From positions 124,001 to 188,000 of the forward strand of contig JACGCM010002201.1 of the NCBI GenBank assembly GCA_014058105.1: 64,000 nt of DNA, given 5' to 3'. The position numbers were made by a program, and so were the translations under genes. Origin of the DNA: Kingdonia uniflora (lineage: Eukaryota; Streptophyta; Magnoliopsida; Ranunculales; Circaeasteraceae). Positions 48,501 to 59,043 of this stretch are shown here, one piece after another; positions within the stretch are counted from its first letter, which is position 1, and the number at the start of each line of letters is the position of its first letter. The notes under the pieces were generated by a model. That model had not been told where the DNA came from. It ran no database searches and was given only the letters and a program-made list of their open reading frames with translations.

Positions 48501-48655
48501 TATCTCCTCTTAATTTACTTATTTTTCATGCTGCACCTCTGACATCTTTTAACAATAATGCAGCTGCAGCAGCTTCTCTTTGTGTTCAAGTGAAGGGAGC
48601 CATTCCAAGCATGCCTGATAGAAAAGCAGTTCTGGATCTACTTCATTCTATTTAA
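36564..48655 (+). CDS. RBSK: ribokinase, plastid-targeted type (4 exons)
   Basis: Ribokinase phosphorylates D-ribose at O5 with ATP, feeding ribose from nucleoside breakdown into the pentose phosphate pathway. Exons inferred from GT-AG sites and unbroken reading: 36564-37196, 39631-39816, 48282-48477 and 48564-48655. This gives 368 residues, close to the Arabidopsis plastid enzyme (about 380). Residues 1-60 are rich in Ser, Thr, Lys and Pro with almost no acids, as in a chloroplast transit peptide. GSANADIYVE starts the PfkB fold, GGKGANQA (about 96-103) is PfkB signature 1, NETE is at 245-248, and DTTGAGD (309-315) is signature 2 with the catalytic base Asp315. No stop or frameshift was found in any exon. 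Phase is 0 at the first two introns and 1 at the third, where the join restores an FAAAAASL run. Intron 2 is about 8.5 kb and packed with transposons. The start is the first ATG after the TATA box. Confidence 0.9.
37197..39630 (+). other. ribokinase intron 1
   Basis: GTAAGG donor and TTTTCAG acceptor. AT-rich. Apart from the hairpin at 39134-39211 no element with clear ends was found. ORFs on the minus strand (for example 38475-38687) have no recognisable motif. Confidence 0.75.
39134..39211. repeat. perfect 17-bp-arm hairpin in intron 1
   Basis: Arms CGTATGATACTAGCATA (39148-39164) and its exact inverse (39185-39201) around a 20-nt loop. Outside a 5-nt bulge the pairing resumes with TAGGAAT/ATTCCTA. 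It could be a tiny foldback transposon or a precursor-like hairpin. Confidence 0.8.
39959..40078 (+). repeat. possible small (TRIM-like) LTR plus primer site
   Basis: A 108-bp unit from TGTTATGGG to TTCTACA, followed at once by TGGTATTAAAGC, which resembles the initiator-Met primer site (TGGTATCAGAGC) with three changes. No partner copy in the window. It could be chance. Confidence 0.3.
40190..42640 (-). mobile_element. L1-type LINE remnant in ribokinase intron 2
   Basis: Minus strand, right to left. The end of an endonuclease comes first (RALVNSEWTNCF, FLKAGLSDHSAM near 42430-42330; the SDHS motif is the endonuclease catalytic His segment). A linker with NEIIDALSQLENDKAP follows (41700-41640), then the RT start (FFNSGKLL...PKID...DFKPMTCNT, 41600-41460), the RT middle (GIRQGDSISPYIFVL near 41150-41090) and a zf-RVT-like C-terminus (LVFNSLVSSIWCERNAIIF, 40300-40240). 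The FADD box region is broken. Many stops. The element lies antisense to the host gene, which may limit harm. Confidence 0.8.
42706..43127. mobile_element. GC-rich MITE-like element
   Basis: Starts GGGATGACAAT and ends ATTGCCATCC, which are near-inverse ends. Flanks TTAATTTA and TTAATTCT resemble an 8-bp duplication with two changes, as made by hAT-type transposases. Both halves carry repeated CCCCGCCCC/GGGGCGGGG runs around an AT-rich centre, a striking contrast to the AT-rich intron. Confidence 0.65.
43914..44078 (+). repeat. 5' LTR of the small element
   Basis: Shares phrases TAGTAGTCTGTCTAAGGGCA and GGTTGTAACCTAAGTTG with 45972-46142. Ends TTTTATCA. Confidence 0.9.
44079..44091 (+). promoter_or_regulatory. 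primer-binding site of the small element
   Basis: TGGTATTAGAGTC directly after the LTR. It matches the initiator-Met primer site TGGTATCAGAGC at ten of twelve positions. Confidence 0.8.
44437..45390 (+). pseudogene. captured SKIP2-like F-box/LRR gene, 5'-truncated
   Basis: Reads across three frames. KISVKRLQGITDGVAG (44440-44485) is followed by a frame shift. Then comes the open stretch 44491-45094 with GSLKTIFLKELYNGQC, LKTLKMFRCSGDWDKLL, LRKLHIDGWKTNRIGDEGL and VGCPNLV. A second frame shift leads to KVKKCRGVTCESAGWLRASRGSLAVNLDV (45095-45185) and the C-terminal end AGRNFVACTF (near 45350-45375). This is the leucine-rich-repeat half of plant SKIP2/VFB-type F-box proteins, which select substrates for SCF ubiquitin ligases. 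The F-box itself and the first LRRs are absent, and a block of about 20 residues is deleted after ADKVMSLV. At least two frameshifts make it a pseudogene. Both ends of the captured part lie inside the LTR element. Confidence 0.85.
45611..45778 (+). repeat. 29-bp tandem repeats inside the small LTR element
   Basis: About six imperfect units of the form GGTTAGTTCGCATCTGTGTA plus a GGTCTGGC-like tail. They lie between the captured gene and the polypurine tract, so they belong either to the element's own 3' region or to the captured 3' UTR. Confidence 0.8.
45960..45971 (+). promoter_or_regulatory. polypurine tract of the small element
   Basis: Two A followed by ten G directly before the 3' LTR start at 45972. 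Confidence 0.85.
45972..46142 (+). repeat. 3' LTR of the small element
   Basis: Partner of 43914-44078, with a few substitutions and short length changes near the end. Followed by the target duplication ACCCC. Confidence 0.9.
46148..47285. other. intron 2 DNA with minor repeats
   Basis: No gene. Three tandem copies of GGGCTCCTT lie near 46828-46856. The surroundings (46690-47160) have paired phrases such as GTGGGGACAATAT/GTAGGGACAATAT and AAGATC.TG.T, suggesting an old duplicated repeat without clear ends. Confidence 0.5.
47290..47665. mobile_element. possible MITE in ribokinase intron 2
   Basis: Starts near TGTTTGGTTCAC and ends near GCGAACCAAACT, roughly inverse ends. The interior is rich in TTTGCAT/ATGCAAA words that pair with each other. 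No ORF of note. Ends and target duplication are not certain. Confidence 0.5.
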
Positions 48656-51640
48656 TGACAGTTGTATTTCTAGACCAGGTATTGCCTTTCTTTCTTTCTT
48701 TGGTATGGTATTCATTATTGAATAAGGTGTTTACCTTTTCAAAGAATGTCTAAATCTTGTGGATATTATAGAGTTTTTGATCGAATTTCTCTGAGCAATA
48801 CAGTTTTCTCTTAAAGAAAATTCAATCACCACATTTGTCTTCTTAGATATGATATTGCTCGAGACGGGGTCTAGATGATAAAATGAATTGCTGTTGATCA
48901 TCACGATAAAAATTCAACGTTTCAAGAGCATCTTCAACACCCTTTTAAAAAGATAAAACACTTTCTCGGTGTATTTGCGTAGTTAACTGTTAGATGGAAG
49001 TCTCTTTCAGTTTGAAGAATTTATGAGCGGGAGTCAGTAGTTTATCGACCAAATGTTGATGGTAACCAAATATTACAAGGATGTCTCCCAACTTGCCATA
49101 AGGCCAAGAAAGCCCACCACATAGACATACACTCACATGCCCATTTATAAAAATATAAGGGATAGAGGTGGCTGAAGCAACACCTCACCAAAGAACAACC
49201 TCTGGAGAAAAAGTCAATCTAACAGAATGCATGAGATTGACAATTCATGAACGGAAAGGCAAGAAAAACTGTGGAAACTCGAGCTGAGTGAAGCATTCAG
49301 TGCTTTATATTTGTCTATTGCTACAACTTGCAACTAAATATTAGACTAAGAAAAGTTGTACATCACAGTAAGGGAACTAATAAGTGGAATAAAGTGTCAT
49401 TGGATGATAAAATTGTTTGATTAGACGCCCAATTAAGGAGTAATGAAGGATGACAAACGAAAATTTAACATGAAAACTGTTTTCCCTTCGAGTTCCATAG
49501 GGGAAAGCAGAAAGGTCATAATGAAATAAAAAGAAAAAAAGAAGGCATTTTGACCAAAGAAGAGTATATATGTTATGTATGAAATGATAGTTTCTACATG
49601 TATTTGCCAGATAATCTCTTTATGTTGTGTTGAAAAAAGAATATTGTACACATTTCTGCTAATCACTTGTTATATAGCTTTCTGGGTGGATATCGTTTTC
49701 CCGGCCTTAACATATTCGTGAACTAAACTGGAAAATCGGTACCATACCATGAAATGGACACAACTCATCAGTAAATTTACCACTCCCCAACTTAGGGCAT
49801 TGTGATTTATATCGTCTCATTACTGTGGGCTACATAATTTGTCCTTAAAATATGACATGTGACCTGTATTGTTTCGCCTTAAAAAAATGTTGTTTAGCTA
49901 GACGATTATGTCTGCGATTAAAGTTAAATGCTATACCAGAACTATTGTAGCATCTGCATGCTATTTATTTGAAAAATGAGCTCCTTTACCAAGGGTGCAA
50001 AGCATTTGTTTGTCTTTTCGTTATAAAATGCTGCACTCAACTCTCCCTCGCCCAGTCTGAATTTGCACTAAATTACACAAAACCAACATTGTCTGATTCT
50101 CTCTATGAGATTAGAACATAGATGCAAGGAGTTTAACACACTGACACTAATTTGTCACCAGCCAAACTGGTGTTCAAAGCACATAGATTTCCTGATTCAC
50201 ATATACTTCGTTTCCACGATTTCTTGTTGGCTTGATCTACCTGCTCAGATTTCATGTGGGCTTGACCCCCACTGTTTTGTATAGATGCAAAGAGTTTAAC
50301 ACACTTTCGACCTAATGCAGTATGTGCATTTTTCACTGCATGTGCTGCAGGGATTAGTCCGGGTCGGTTAGCAAGGAAAAGAAGTTACCTGAACACAGAA
50401 ATGCAATAGATGTTGGGGGCATAGTCAGCCCACTGTTTTGGAGTTTGTTTTATGTGTTAAGAGTGATTAAATATGCATTTGGCAAGGCAACAATCACCAA
50501 AAAACTTTTCTTTTATTAGTATAAAAGTGTAGTCCTGCAGAGAAGGCACTGCGCTGCAAGGCACCTCCCAAAACTAATTGACTGTTGAGTTGCTTCTACT
50601 AACAATCTCTTAAGCAACAAGACTCTCTACCCATCATCAAACCCTTGAATACTTCTTGGTGATGTATGCAGATAACACAGGGTTCTGTGGATCAGTAATT
50701 TGCACTTGAATATGAGGTAGTTTTTCAATATTGAATATTTTTATTTGTATGCTTTTCTTGGCAAAAAAAAAAAAAAAAAGGAAAGGGGGAAATTACAGGT
50801 CATAATTTATCGCCATTTCCCTAACTAATCCTAATATGTACCCGAAAACCACACTTCCGAATTTGAGCTATGACAATCCATGTATCAGCATTTAGCTTTG
50901 TGACAAATTCAAGGGCACCTGTTTGGTACTGCAACAGGTGCTACACAGTTCATGACACCTTAAGTGTGCGTCAAGAAGTGTAAGTTTGTGAGTCCGATTT
51001 GTTAGGCACATTGAGCAAAGCCTACAAAACCTAGACTTAGAGAATGAGATCAAAATATATCAGGATTACTGTTGTGAATATCTGATTTAGTTTTCTATAC
51101 AAGCAAAACACTAAACTAAACCCTCACATTGAATTCATATGCATGTGGGATGGTGGTGTATTCATAGGCATATAAAGCTAATAATGGCATTAAGAATTGG
51201 TATGATTCATATGAACTCAGATAATTTTGAGAAGAATGACACAAGAAACATGAAAGTTTTCTTCAGATTTTCAAGTCTAAAGACGCCAATTTTGCAGCAA
51301 ATACAAATGGAGATTCTGGTGGGTAAGTGGTAAGCATGCAATAAACTAATTGATTTTCTTACCAAAAAAACTAATTGATTTTAGAGTATAGTCGCAATAA
51401 AATGTAATAACTATATATATGCCATATTACATGAAAATCTACTATTATAATGTAGCTCAGAGAACCTAAAGAGCCTACAGAGCCGTGACCCCTTAGGAAC
51501 AGTGTGGCTTCGAGCTTCGAGCCAGCTAAATTAACTGGTCAAAAAGTAGTATGTGGATTTTTAGTTGCGAAGTTTTAAATACATCCCAAACTCTATATGC
51601 TCACCCCAACCAATTAGTACTATGTCGCATAACAATTCTT
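48656..51640. other. intergenic DNA downstream of ribokinase
   Basis: Holds the ribokinase 3' UTR and 3 kb of AT-rich DNA with no supported ORF. A poly-A tract (50762-50779) could mark the end of a retroposed copy, but nothing recognisable precedes it. Confidence 0.5.
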
Positions 51641-51976
51641 CATATGTAAAGACAAATATCACCACAAGTACGAATGTCAATTCTAAAATAATAAAAAATT
51701 GTAAAACTCATTAAACCTATTATATCAAGTCACGATGTTATTACTATTTCTTCATTATCATTTGTTAAGAAAAACTTTATCATTATATCACCAACAATCA
51801 ATTTCATTTGTTCAAAAATATATGTCATTTGTTTTCCCAAAACTTTCTCCTTTGCTCAAAAATTTGTCATTTATTTTCACGCAAGTTTCACATTTGTTCA
51901 GAATTGGTTGCCATTTGTACCACCATAACGTTGTCATTTGTTCAATAAAATGTTACTTGTTTGTCACCTGTTTTTT

Positions 51977-53285
51977 GTAGGCACGTGGGCTCCACAAGTA
52001 TGAATGACACTTCCGAAATAATAATAATAAAAATTTGAATCATTTAAAAATATATTATCATGCCACGTGTTCAAATTTAATTCTTCGATGTACGTGTAAG
52101 ACAGACATTGTCACCATCTCATGCATTACTTGTCATTTGTTTCGGGACAGTTTGTCCCGCCTTGTACCAGATTTGTTATTTGTAAGAAGGTTGTCACCAA
52201 TTCTGTTACTATTTCCCAACTTGTTTATCGTTAGGTATCATGTGCAGTTCACAGGAGTTCGTCTGGTTTTTGGCGCCAAAAGCAATCTTGATTCACCGAA
52301 CAATTTTTTCTTCTTACTCGACCGCAAAAATTGTAAAAATCGTAAAAACTGTTTATTTGTCACAAACTATCTATGTGACTACTACCTACCAAGTGTTTGA
52401 TTAAAGACTGGTACTCTACTCCTTAGGCATGGAGGAAATGATGGTACTCTACTCCTGGAGATGATATTCTACTCCACTCATGGAACAAACGATAGTAAAT
52501 CGTCTGCGTGGCTGCTGCCAACCAAGTTATGTCATTTGTTCAGATGAACTCTGGCATTCTTTCAGATATATATGTCATTTGTACACAACTAGTTATCAGT
52601 ATTAATACTGACTTTTTCATTTGTTTAGACTTTTTTGTCATTTGTTTTAGCATAACTTTGCCATTTGTTTAAAAAATATCAACTGTTTGAATATTACAGT
52701 AGGTTTGTAGGCCGTGAGCTCTACAAGTACGAATGTCACTTTCAAAATAATAATAAAAAAAAGTTCAAATCATTTAAAAATATATTATCACGCCACGTGC
52801 CCAAATTTAATTAATCGATGTATACATGTCATTACATTTCGAGACGTGCAAGGTATACACTGTTACCATTTCATGCATTGCTTGTCATTTGTTGTAGGCC
52901 AATTTGTCACGCTTTTAACCATAAGTTATATTGAATCATGCAGACTCTGTCACCAATTCTATATTATTTGGTATTTGTTTAGCGTTGTTTAGGGTTAGGT
53001 AACACGTGCGATTCACACGAGTACGTCTGGCTTTTGGCGCTAAAAACCATCCCTATTCCTCAAGTAGTTTCTTCTTAGACGACGATTGCAATTACCGTAA
53101 AAACTATAAAAACCATCCCGATTCTATACATCGTGTGTGTGATTGACAACCGCAAAAGGCCATCCCGATCGCACAAACCGTTTTCTCATAATCGTTGAGT
53201 CTTATGTGTGTACAATTTCAGTGTGATTTCAGTAGCAAATCGTCTGTGTGACTACTGCGACTAAGTGTTTGATTAAAGTCTGGTT
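51977..53285 (+). repeat. 730-bp direct repeat upstream of the Ulp1 gene
   Basis: Unit 1 starts at 51977 and unit 2 at 52707. Both run through CACAAGTA(T/C)GAATG, CATTTAAAAATATATTATCA, GCCACGTG, CATGCATT.CTTGTCATTTGTT, an E2F-like site and GTGTTTGATTAAAG.CTGGT. Unit 2 ends just before the Ulp1 gene start at 53298. A third partial copy of the first phrase lies at 51661. The unit is probably the promoter region, duplicated. Confidence 0.8.
52268..52281. promoter_or_regulatory. palindromic E2F-type site
   Basis: TTTTGGCGCCAAAA, a perfect palindrome matching the E2F consensus (TTSSCGSSAA). The matching place in repeat unit 2 (53032-53045) reads TTTTGGCGCTAAAA, one change away. Confidence 0.6.
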
Positions 53286-53297
53286 TTTTCTTTCACA

Positions 53298-56200
53298 ATG
53301 AAGTTTGATAAAGAAACGAATGAGCAATTTGATGAGGAGAACCAAACGTATGAGGGTGGAGCCAAGAAGGCCACCTCTTATGCTAAAAATTACACCTCTC
53401 GGTGTACAAGTGTGGGACTTCACAAAATGTTTAGAACTCTGCCTAAATAGGAGAATGGTGCCTTTCGTACTACCTGCTTTGCATCGTTAATGTTGATTGA
53501 TCCAATAGCGGCGATGTCGACGTTGGTTGTGGAAATATTTGATTGTCATCTCGGTGATATGAAGTTCCAATTTGGGGGGGGGGACGATAATTATGATGAA
53601 ACCCATTCATGTTTGCCTGATTTTAGGGCTACGTGTGTCTCCTATTCACGATAATTTCTTATTTGTTGATCCTGAGTATGTAACGAATTTTAGGAATAAG
53701 CGATTCCTTAGGAAGAAGAATACATACGGGTTGAAGGAAATTGACGAGGATTTAAAACAAGCGAAATTGAAAAGACGTCATGGTAAGATTATAATTTGGC
53801 ATTTGTTTGGTATACTTTATCATTATTCTGTATTGTATTTGTCACCCCAAAAAATTGTGTATTGTATTTGCCATTTCTGGGTCTTATTTTATTTTGTTTT
53901 ATGGTTCTTATCATTACATTGTGTATTTTTTGGCATTTTTTACCCATTTTTATACTTTGCCATGTGTGATTTTGTTTTCCAGACGATGTTTTTCGATTAA
54001 ATTTGTTAAAAATTCTACTATTTTTTGTTATCCCGAATAAGAAACGTTAAGGTGAAGTTTGTTAATCTGGTAGATGATCTAGACCAGTTCAACAAATTTC
54101 CCTGGGGTGAGCAACTCTATAATTTCTTATAGAGTCAAATATTGGAGTTTTTCGATTATTGATCGGCCGCTGATAAAAAATTAGATAAAACTTAATCACT
54201 GCACGAATATACCTAGGTGTTGATGATATGGGTTTTTCTCTCTATTTTTGGCATAACTTTCCAAGAATTCAAGAATCCAAACATTTGTTCTCTAAGCTAC
54301 AAGGATGGAGGATGATATCCTTTAAGCGTCACCAAATTGTGATGTTTAAAAAGTTTTTTGCTAACCCCAAATTGGTGGTAATAGCTTTGAAGCTGTCTGA
54401 GACTGACATGCAGCAAGAACTTGTGCAAGGCCATGGTAATCTTCCTTTATTTGCATGAATGATTCATTTTATTGGTTAATTATCATTTAATTTAGGTTTA
54501 TTATCATTTTGTTTGCTTAAGTTTGCCATTTGGTATCATCTTCTTGTCATTTGTTTGATTTATTTCTCTATCATTTCCCCTGTCATTATTAAGTCCATTT
54601 TTGTCATTTGTTTTATACCTATTGTCATTGTTAGATGTTTTTATGTTATTTTTAAATCACTTTTTGTCATATGTGTGAATATTTTAGAGAAATCTCATCG
54701 AAACACATGCAATCAAACCACCTGTAATCGGTGTACTTACAATTTGTAACAGTTCTTCCATCACTGATCTCGGAGCTGCAGTGGTTAAGGTATGCTCCCA
54801 GTTGGAGGTCCATGGCAAAATGTGGCAGAACTAAGGTAAAATATTGGAATGAATTTCGATGTTTACAGTTAGAGATAATACTCTACCACTTGGAGATGGT
54901 ACTCTACTCCTTGAGCAGTACCAGTACTCTACTCCTAAGAAAATTGTAAATTTCAAGCTAGAAGAAGAAGGTGAGGAAAAAGATGGGAAAAGAAAGAAAG
55001 CGGGGCTGAGAACCTGGCAAAGAGAGCTCCAACAAAAAAATCAAAAGATTAAAGTGAAGAAAAAAGCTAAAGGAGAAAGGGAGAAGGCAGAAGAACATGG
55101 AAAAAAACACAAGACCAATGCCAACAAGAAGAACAAGAAAGAAGAAGAAGTTGATGTGCCCTGAAGAAAAAAGTTGAAGGCACGAAGAAAAAAACTCTCA
55201 CTGATGAACAATTGGATGATATTCCACTAATCGTTTTAAAATCCTTAATCCCCAAGGGTAATAGAGCGCCAAGGAAGAGACGGGTGACATTCCCTGATTT
55301 TAAGTCCGGTAAAATTCAATCAATTGTAAAAAATTTGATTCAGCAAGTTTCCCCTAAAGAGAGATTGGAGGTGGAAAAAAATTTAAAGGTAGAGGATGAA
55401 GTTGAAGTTGTGAGGGAAGTGAATTTGGTAGCTATATCTTCTGATTATGGTGATGATCGCCAAGAGATATCATCTGTTTACGACTTCTTATCATTTGTTT
55501 GATTTTATTTGACATTTATTTTTCAAAACATTGGCATTTACTTTGTGAACTTTGCTATTTGTTCAGAAGTCTGTCATTTGTTCAAAATTCTTTGGCATTT
55601 GTTCAGACATCTTTGTCATTATATTTTCCATAACAATTTCATTTGTTCTGAAGTCTTTGTTCATTTCATTTGTTGTATGTGAAGTGGAAAAAGGGTGATG
55701 AAAAAGATGAGAAAGATGGCGATAAGAAAGCTAAATCTATTGAAGAAGAGCAACCTCAAGTTGCTGGTGAAGAGGAAGTTTAAACTGTAGTGGTGTATTA
55801 TATTTTTAAAAAAAGATGTTGTAGAAGAAACCAATGTGGTATTTAACTAATATTTGTTTGTTTTGAGCTATCCATAATATTAACATCACCTATTTATACC
55901 ATTTTTATTTGTTTCTTCTTTACCATTTGTTGTACAGGCCATGAACGTTGCAGACCAAGGAAAAAATTGAACTAGTGTTCTTCCACTAGGCGGAAGATGT
56001 TGATGAAGCTAATCAGGTAACCTATCACTTGTTTATGATTAGTAGTCATTTGTTTGCTGGTAACTTATCATTTTTTCCTTATTATTTTACCATATATTGT
56101 ATCACTCTTATCATTTGTAGTCTGTTTATTTACAGACCAGTGTAGACCAAACAACTGGTGTATCTGTCGAGGAACAGAGTAAAGAGGAGGTGGTTGAAGG

Positions 56201-57727
56201 CAAGGATGATGATGATGGAACTTCACAAAAAAACCAGACCCTATATAAATAATAAAAGAAATGACTGTTGACCAGACCAATGTATGAAGTACTTTTAAAC
56301 CAGACCCTGAGTAATAAGATTTTATGACATATCTTATTACTTATTCTCATGTAATATGCACATTTATATTTTCTTATTACTCAAGTAATTCATCTGTTCC
56401 AGCTTGTTTTAATGGAGTCAAAAGTGGATGTCACCATAAAGAAGAGGCATAAACTAATTGACGAAGATATTAATGACAGAGCCTTGACATGGGCTTGTCA
56501 AATGAACCTATTGCATGCTCACCTTGACAAACTTCTTCTTAGAGTGTTATTCAAATCTTCTATTCAAAGACCCATCTCCCAGGAGGAAAAAAACCAGGTG
56601 GACCAAGTCTGGTCACTGAGGAATGATGAATTATCTAATAAAGATAGGGACTACAACACGAGTACTTATAGGAGGATAGGTGAAGAAACTGCTTGCCTTA
56701 ACGCTCTCTACGCCTTTCGTCCGAACCAATGGTTGGATAATAAAGTATTTATACCATTTATTTATTTTCCTCTATTATTTATTGTGTTATCCTATGTCAT
56801 TTATGTCATTTTTTCAGAAAACTGTCATTTGTTCAAGAGTCTCTACCATTTGTTTTTAAAATGGTTGCCATTTGTTCATTGCACTTTGACATTTGATTAT
56901 ACAGAAGTTGTTTTCCTTAAACTTTATCATTTGTTTTAGAGTCTTTGTCATTTGTATTTCTGAACTTTATCATTTGTTGTTAATGATTTGTCATTGTCCT
57001 TTTTTGTTCAGGTCATTAATGCTTACATTAAGCCCTGATTTAATTTTTTGATTCACAACATCGTGCCTGCCTAGCTAAAGGAAGGATTGTGTTGGTCGAT
57101 GTGTATTCGGGTCAAATTATAGGCAGGGCTTTCAATGTCTGGACACGGATTATGTCATCTGTAAAAGCTGTAGAATTGAGGAATAAATCAAATTGGGCAC
57201 AAATTACTTCTATGGGATGGGATTCTACAGTTTCTCATTACTTCGATCGAAGAGATTTGAAAGTAATGAATTCAAAATTAATACTCCTTCCCTGGAATCT
57301 CAATGGCAACTATTGGGTCATTTGTGTTGTGTCCTTTAAGGAAAGACAAATATGCATCTACGATTTACTGGTTGATGCGAAAATTACAAATGTAAAGAAG
57401 AAGAAGAAGTTATCTCCTGGACATCAGCTTATTCATGATCAGCTATCAACGATCCTCCCTTGAATGTTGATATGGATAAATTTTGTTGATCGTATGCCAC
57501 CTACTGGTTCAGAGGTAAAGACTTTTGGTATTAACTCCAAATGGACAACTTGTTTTGAGGAGTTTCCAATACAACCAAATGGTGATAACTGCGAGATCTA
57601 TATACTTATCTTTTTGGACAATATCATAAGGGAGATGAGATTTCCAGATATGATAAATGGTGATGAATGTCGTTATACAATTGCTTATGACATATTGAGG
57701 CTGGGAGTTGAGCCGAGGGCAATTTGA
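53298..57727 (+). pseudogene. Ulp1/C48-type protease gene of the Mutator-like element
   Basis: Multi-exon gene read in pieces. The N-terminal part (53298-53785) contains SRCTSVGLHKMFRTLP, FASLMLIDPIAAMSTLVVEIF and SPIHDNFLFVDPEY. A DUF1985-like part follows (54050-54440: FVNLVDDLDQFNKFPWG, then GFSLYFWHNFPRIQE). A Lys/Glu-rich region spans 54950-55790. The protease part starts near 56412 and meets an intron after WLDNK (56745-57012), resuming VINAYIK. The C48 core runs 57089-57720: NGNYWVICVVSF (57302-57337), Asp in CIYDLL (57362) and the QPNGDNC box with Gln (57572) and Cys (57590). The catalytic His is Tyr (57311). A run of ten G (53574-53583) and several stops shift the frame. Ulp1-type enzymes cleave SUMO-like tags. 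The role in transposons is unproven. Confidence 0.75.
56745..57012 (+). other. intron of the Ulp1 gene built largely of the TCATTTGTT motif
   Basis: Donor GTATTT after WLDNK and acceptor TTTTTGTTCAG before VINAYIK, a join that restores the family wording WLDNKVINAYI. Inside are about seven copies of the CATTTGTT motif, one of which, as TTTGTTCAG, forms the acceptor itself. Confidence 0.7.
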
Positions 57728-58234
57728 AAACTTTGACATCCATTTTGTTATAAATTATAATTTCTGTAGATTTGTAAAGTTATAAACAGTTATAAATATC
57801 ATTCATTTATATAATCTTTGTCATTTGTAATTTACTCTTTGTCATCATGTGATGAAATATTTGTCATTCGTTAGAATGGAGCCAGAATGTAATGTTTGTC
57901 TAGTTTAATGTATGTCATTTTATGAATTATATGTCATCCATTTATATATGATTTGTCATTTGTTATATATGATTTGTCATTTCTCATACATCATTTATCA
58001 TATATATGATTTTCATTTTTTACTATCTTTTCAAAGAATCTGCTCTTTTGTTCATGTCTTGTCAAGTTGTTCTGAGACGAAAAGATTGTTTAACACGTCA
58101 CGTTATTCTGTTTCTGCATATATATAAAGTGGACTCCATATATGTGAATTTCTACTCTAAAATTAACCATAAAGGATCCATACCAACCACACCATCTACA
58201 CAACCACCAGCCTGAAAGGGAGAAATGCCAAACT

Positions 58235-58429
58235 ATGGAGGATGACTTTCCAGGGAGGGTATTTGATTTCTTTACAAAATTTCAATCAGCTGTCGAAGAT
58301 ATTGGCAATAGGATGGCTACCAGTTTTATAACAATAGCTTCAAATCTTGAGCGCATTATTGACATAGTTGAATCGCTAGAGGAGAGGTTAGATCTAATTG
58401 AGGAGAGGTTATCTGGTCTTGAACCATAG
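58235..58429 (+). CDS. small coiled-coil protein, 64 residues
   Basis: An ATG-to-stop ORF without breaks: MEDDFPGRVFDFF at the start, then heptad-like ASNLERIIDIVESLEERLDLIEERLSGLEP, a good coiled coil. It lies about 500 bp downstream of the Ulp1 protease core on the same strand and could be either a separate gene or the last exon of the protease gene. A Thr/Pro-rich reading precedes it (58180-58215). Function unknown. Confidence 0.45.
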   Translation: MEDDFPGRVFDFFTKFQSAVEDIGNRMATSFITIASNLERIIDIVESLEERLDLIEERLSGLEP

Positions 58430-58773
58430 ATTTACCTATCTTCTATAATGTTGCTATTCAGTGAAATTTGTAGTTTGATTATCGTTGTTTATCAATTGTA
58501 TTTCAGTTTTAAGCATTTGTTCCTAAAGAGATTAGCATTCTAGAGATACAAATTAATGTCACTAAAGATAAGAAATATTACACTTCACTCCTACATATTT
58601 GACTACTTGTTAAGATCTAAAGATTTTAACTTGGACAAAAAATCTTGCAGCATCTCCATTATGACCTCGGAGATCCTCAGTTGAGAGTAAGTTTTATTTG
58701 TAATATTATCCAGGATCTGATTTCTCCTTTGGCCAGAATTTGTGATTTCTTCCGCCGTTGACGATTATGGTCT

Positions 58774-59043
58774 TTAAAAATCATCAGGCGTAGACGATTC
58801 TCGAAACCAAATTTTGAATTGACAATGGCATTGAGGGCAATGGTAGAATCTCCTACCGGGCGATTTAGAAACTCTGCAAATGAGACTACAATCGCAGCTT
58901 TTTACCTCATCTACCCAGACCCAAAAATCATACCCACTAAATTTGTAAGCGTATTGACAAAACCAACGGTTAAGGTTGAGGCTTATACGAGAAAGATGAA
59001 GATCACACTTTTTACTGCACCAGCAAACAACGAAATGTATCAT
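58774..59043 (-). CDS. GRF-type zinc-finger protein fragment or small gene
   Basis: Minus-strand ORF of 89 codons. Near the C-terminus CDCSLICRVSKSPGRRFYHC, then PQ.HCQFKIW carries the GRF zinc-finger pattern (C.C, GRRFY.CP, C, F..W). GRF fingers bind single-stranded nucleic acid in host proteins and are common in small plant proteins of transposon origin. A minus-strand TATA box (TATAAATAG, 59155-59163) lies about 110 bp upstream of the ATG, which supports a gene start. The N-terminal half (residues 1-48) is unrecognised. The plus-strand ORF 58819-59061 is probably its shadow. Confidence 0.5.
   Translation of the reverse strand: MIHFVVCWCSKKCDLHLSRISLNLNRWFCQYAYKFSGYDFWVWVDEVKSCDCSLICRVSKSPGRRFYHCPQCHCQFKIWFRESSTPDDF

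Larger units (their letters stand above)
51750..58000 (+). repeat. dispersed TCATTTGTT motif array, forward orientation
   Basis: Dozens of copies of (T/C/G)CATTTGTT, often followed by CAG, CAA or TT, at 51757, 51807, 51827, 51934, 52131, 52620, 52885, 54547, 54603, 55490, 55573, 55595, 56047, 56824, 56847, 56869, 56928, 56970, 57959 and many more. They fill leader and intron-like DNA and avoid the conserved coding segments. Confidence 0.85.
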
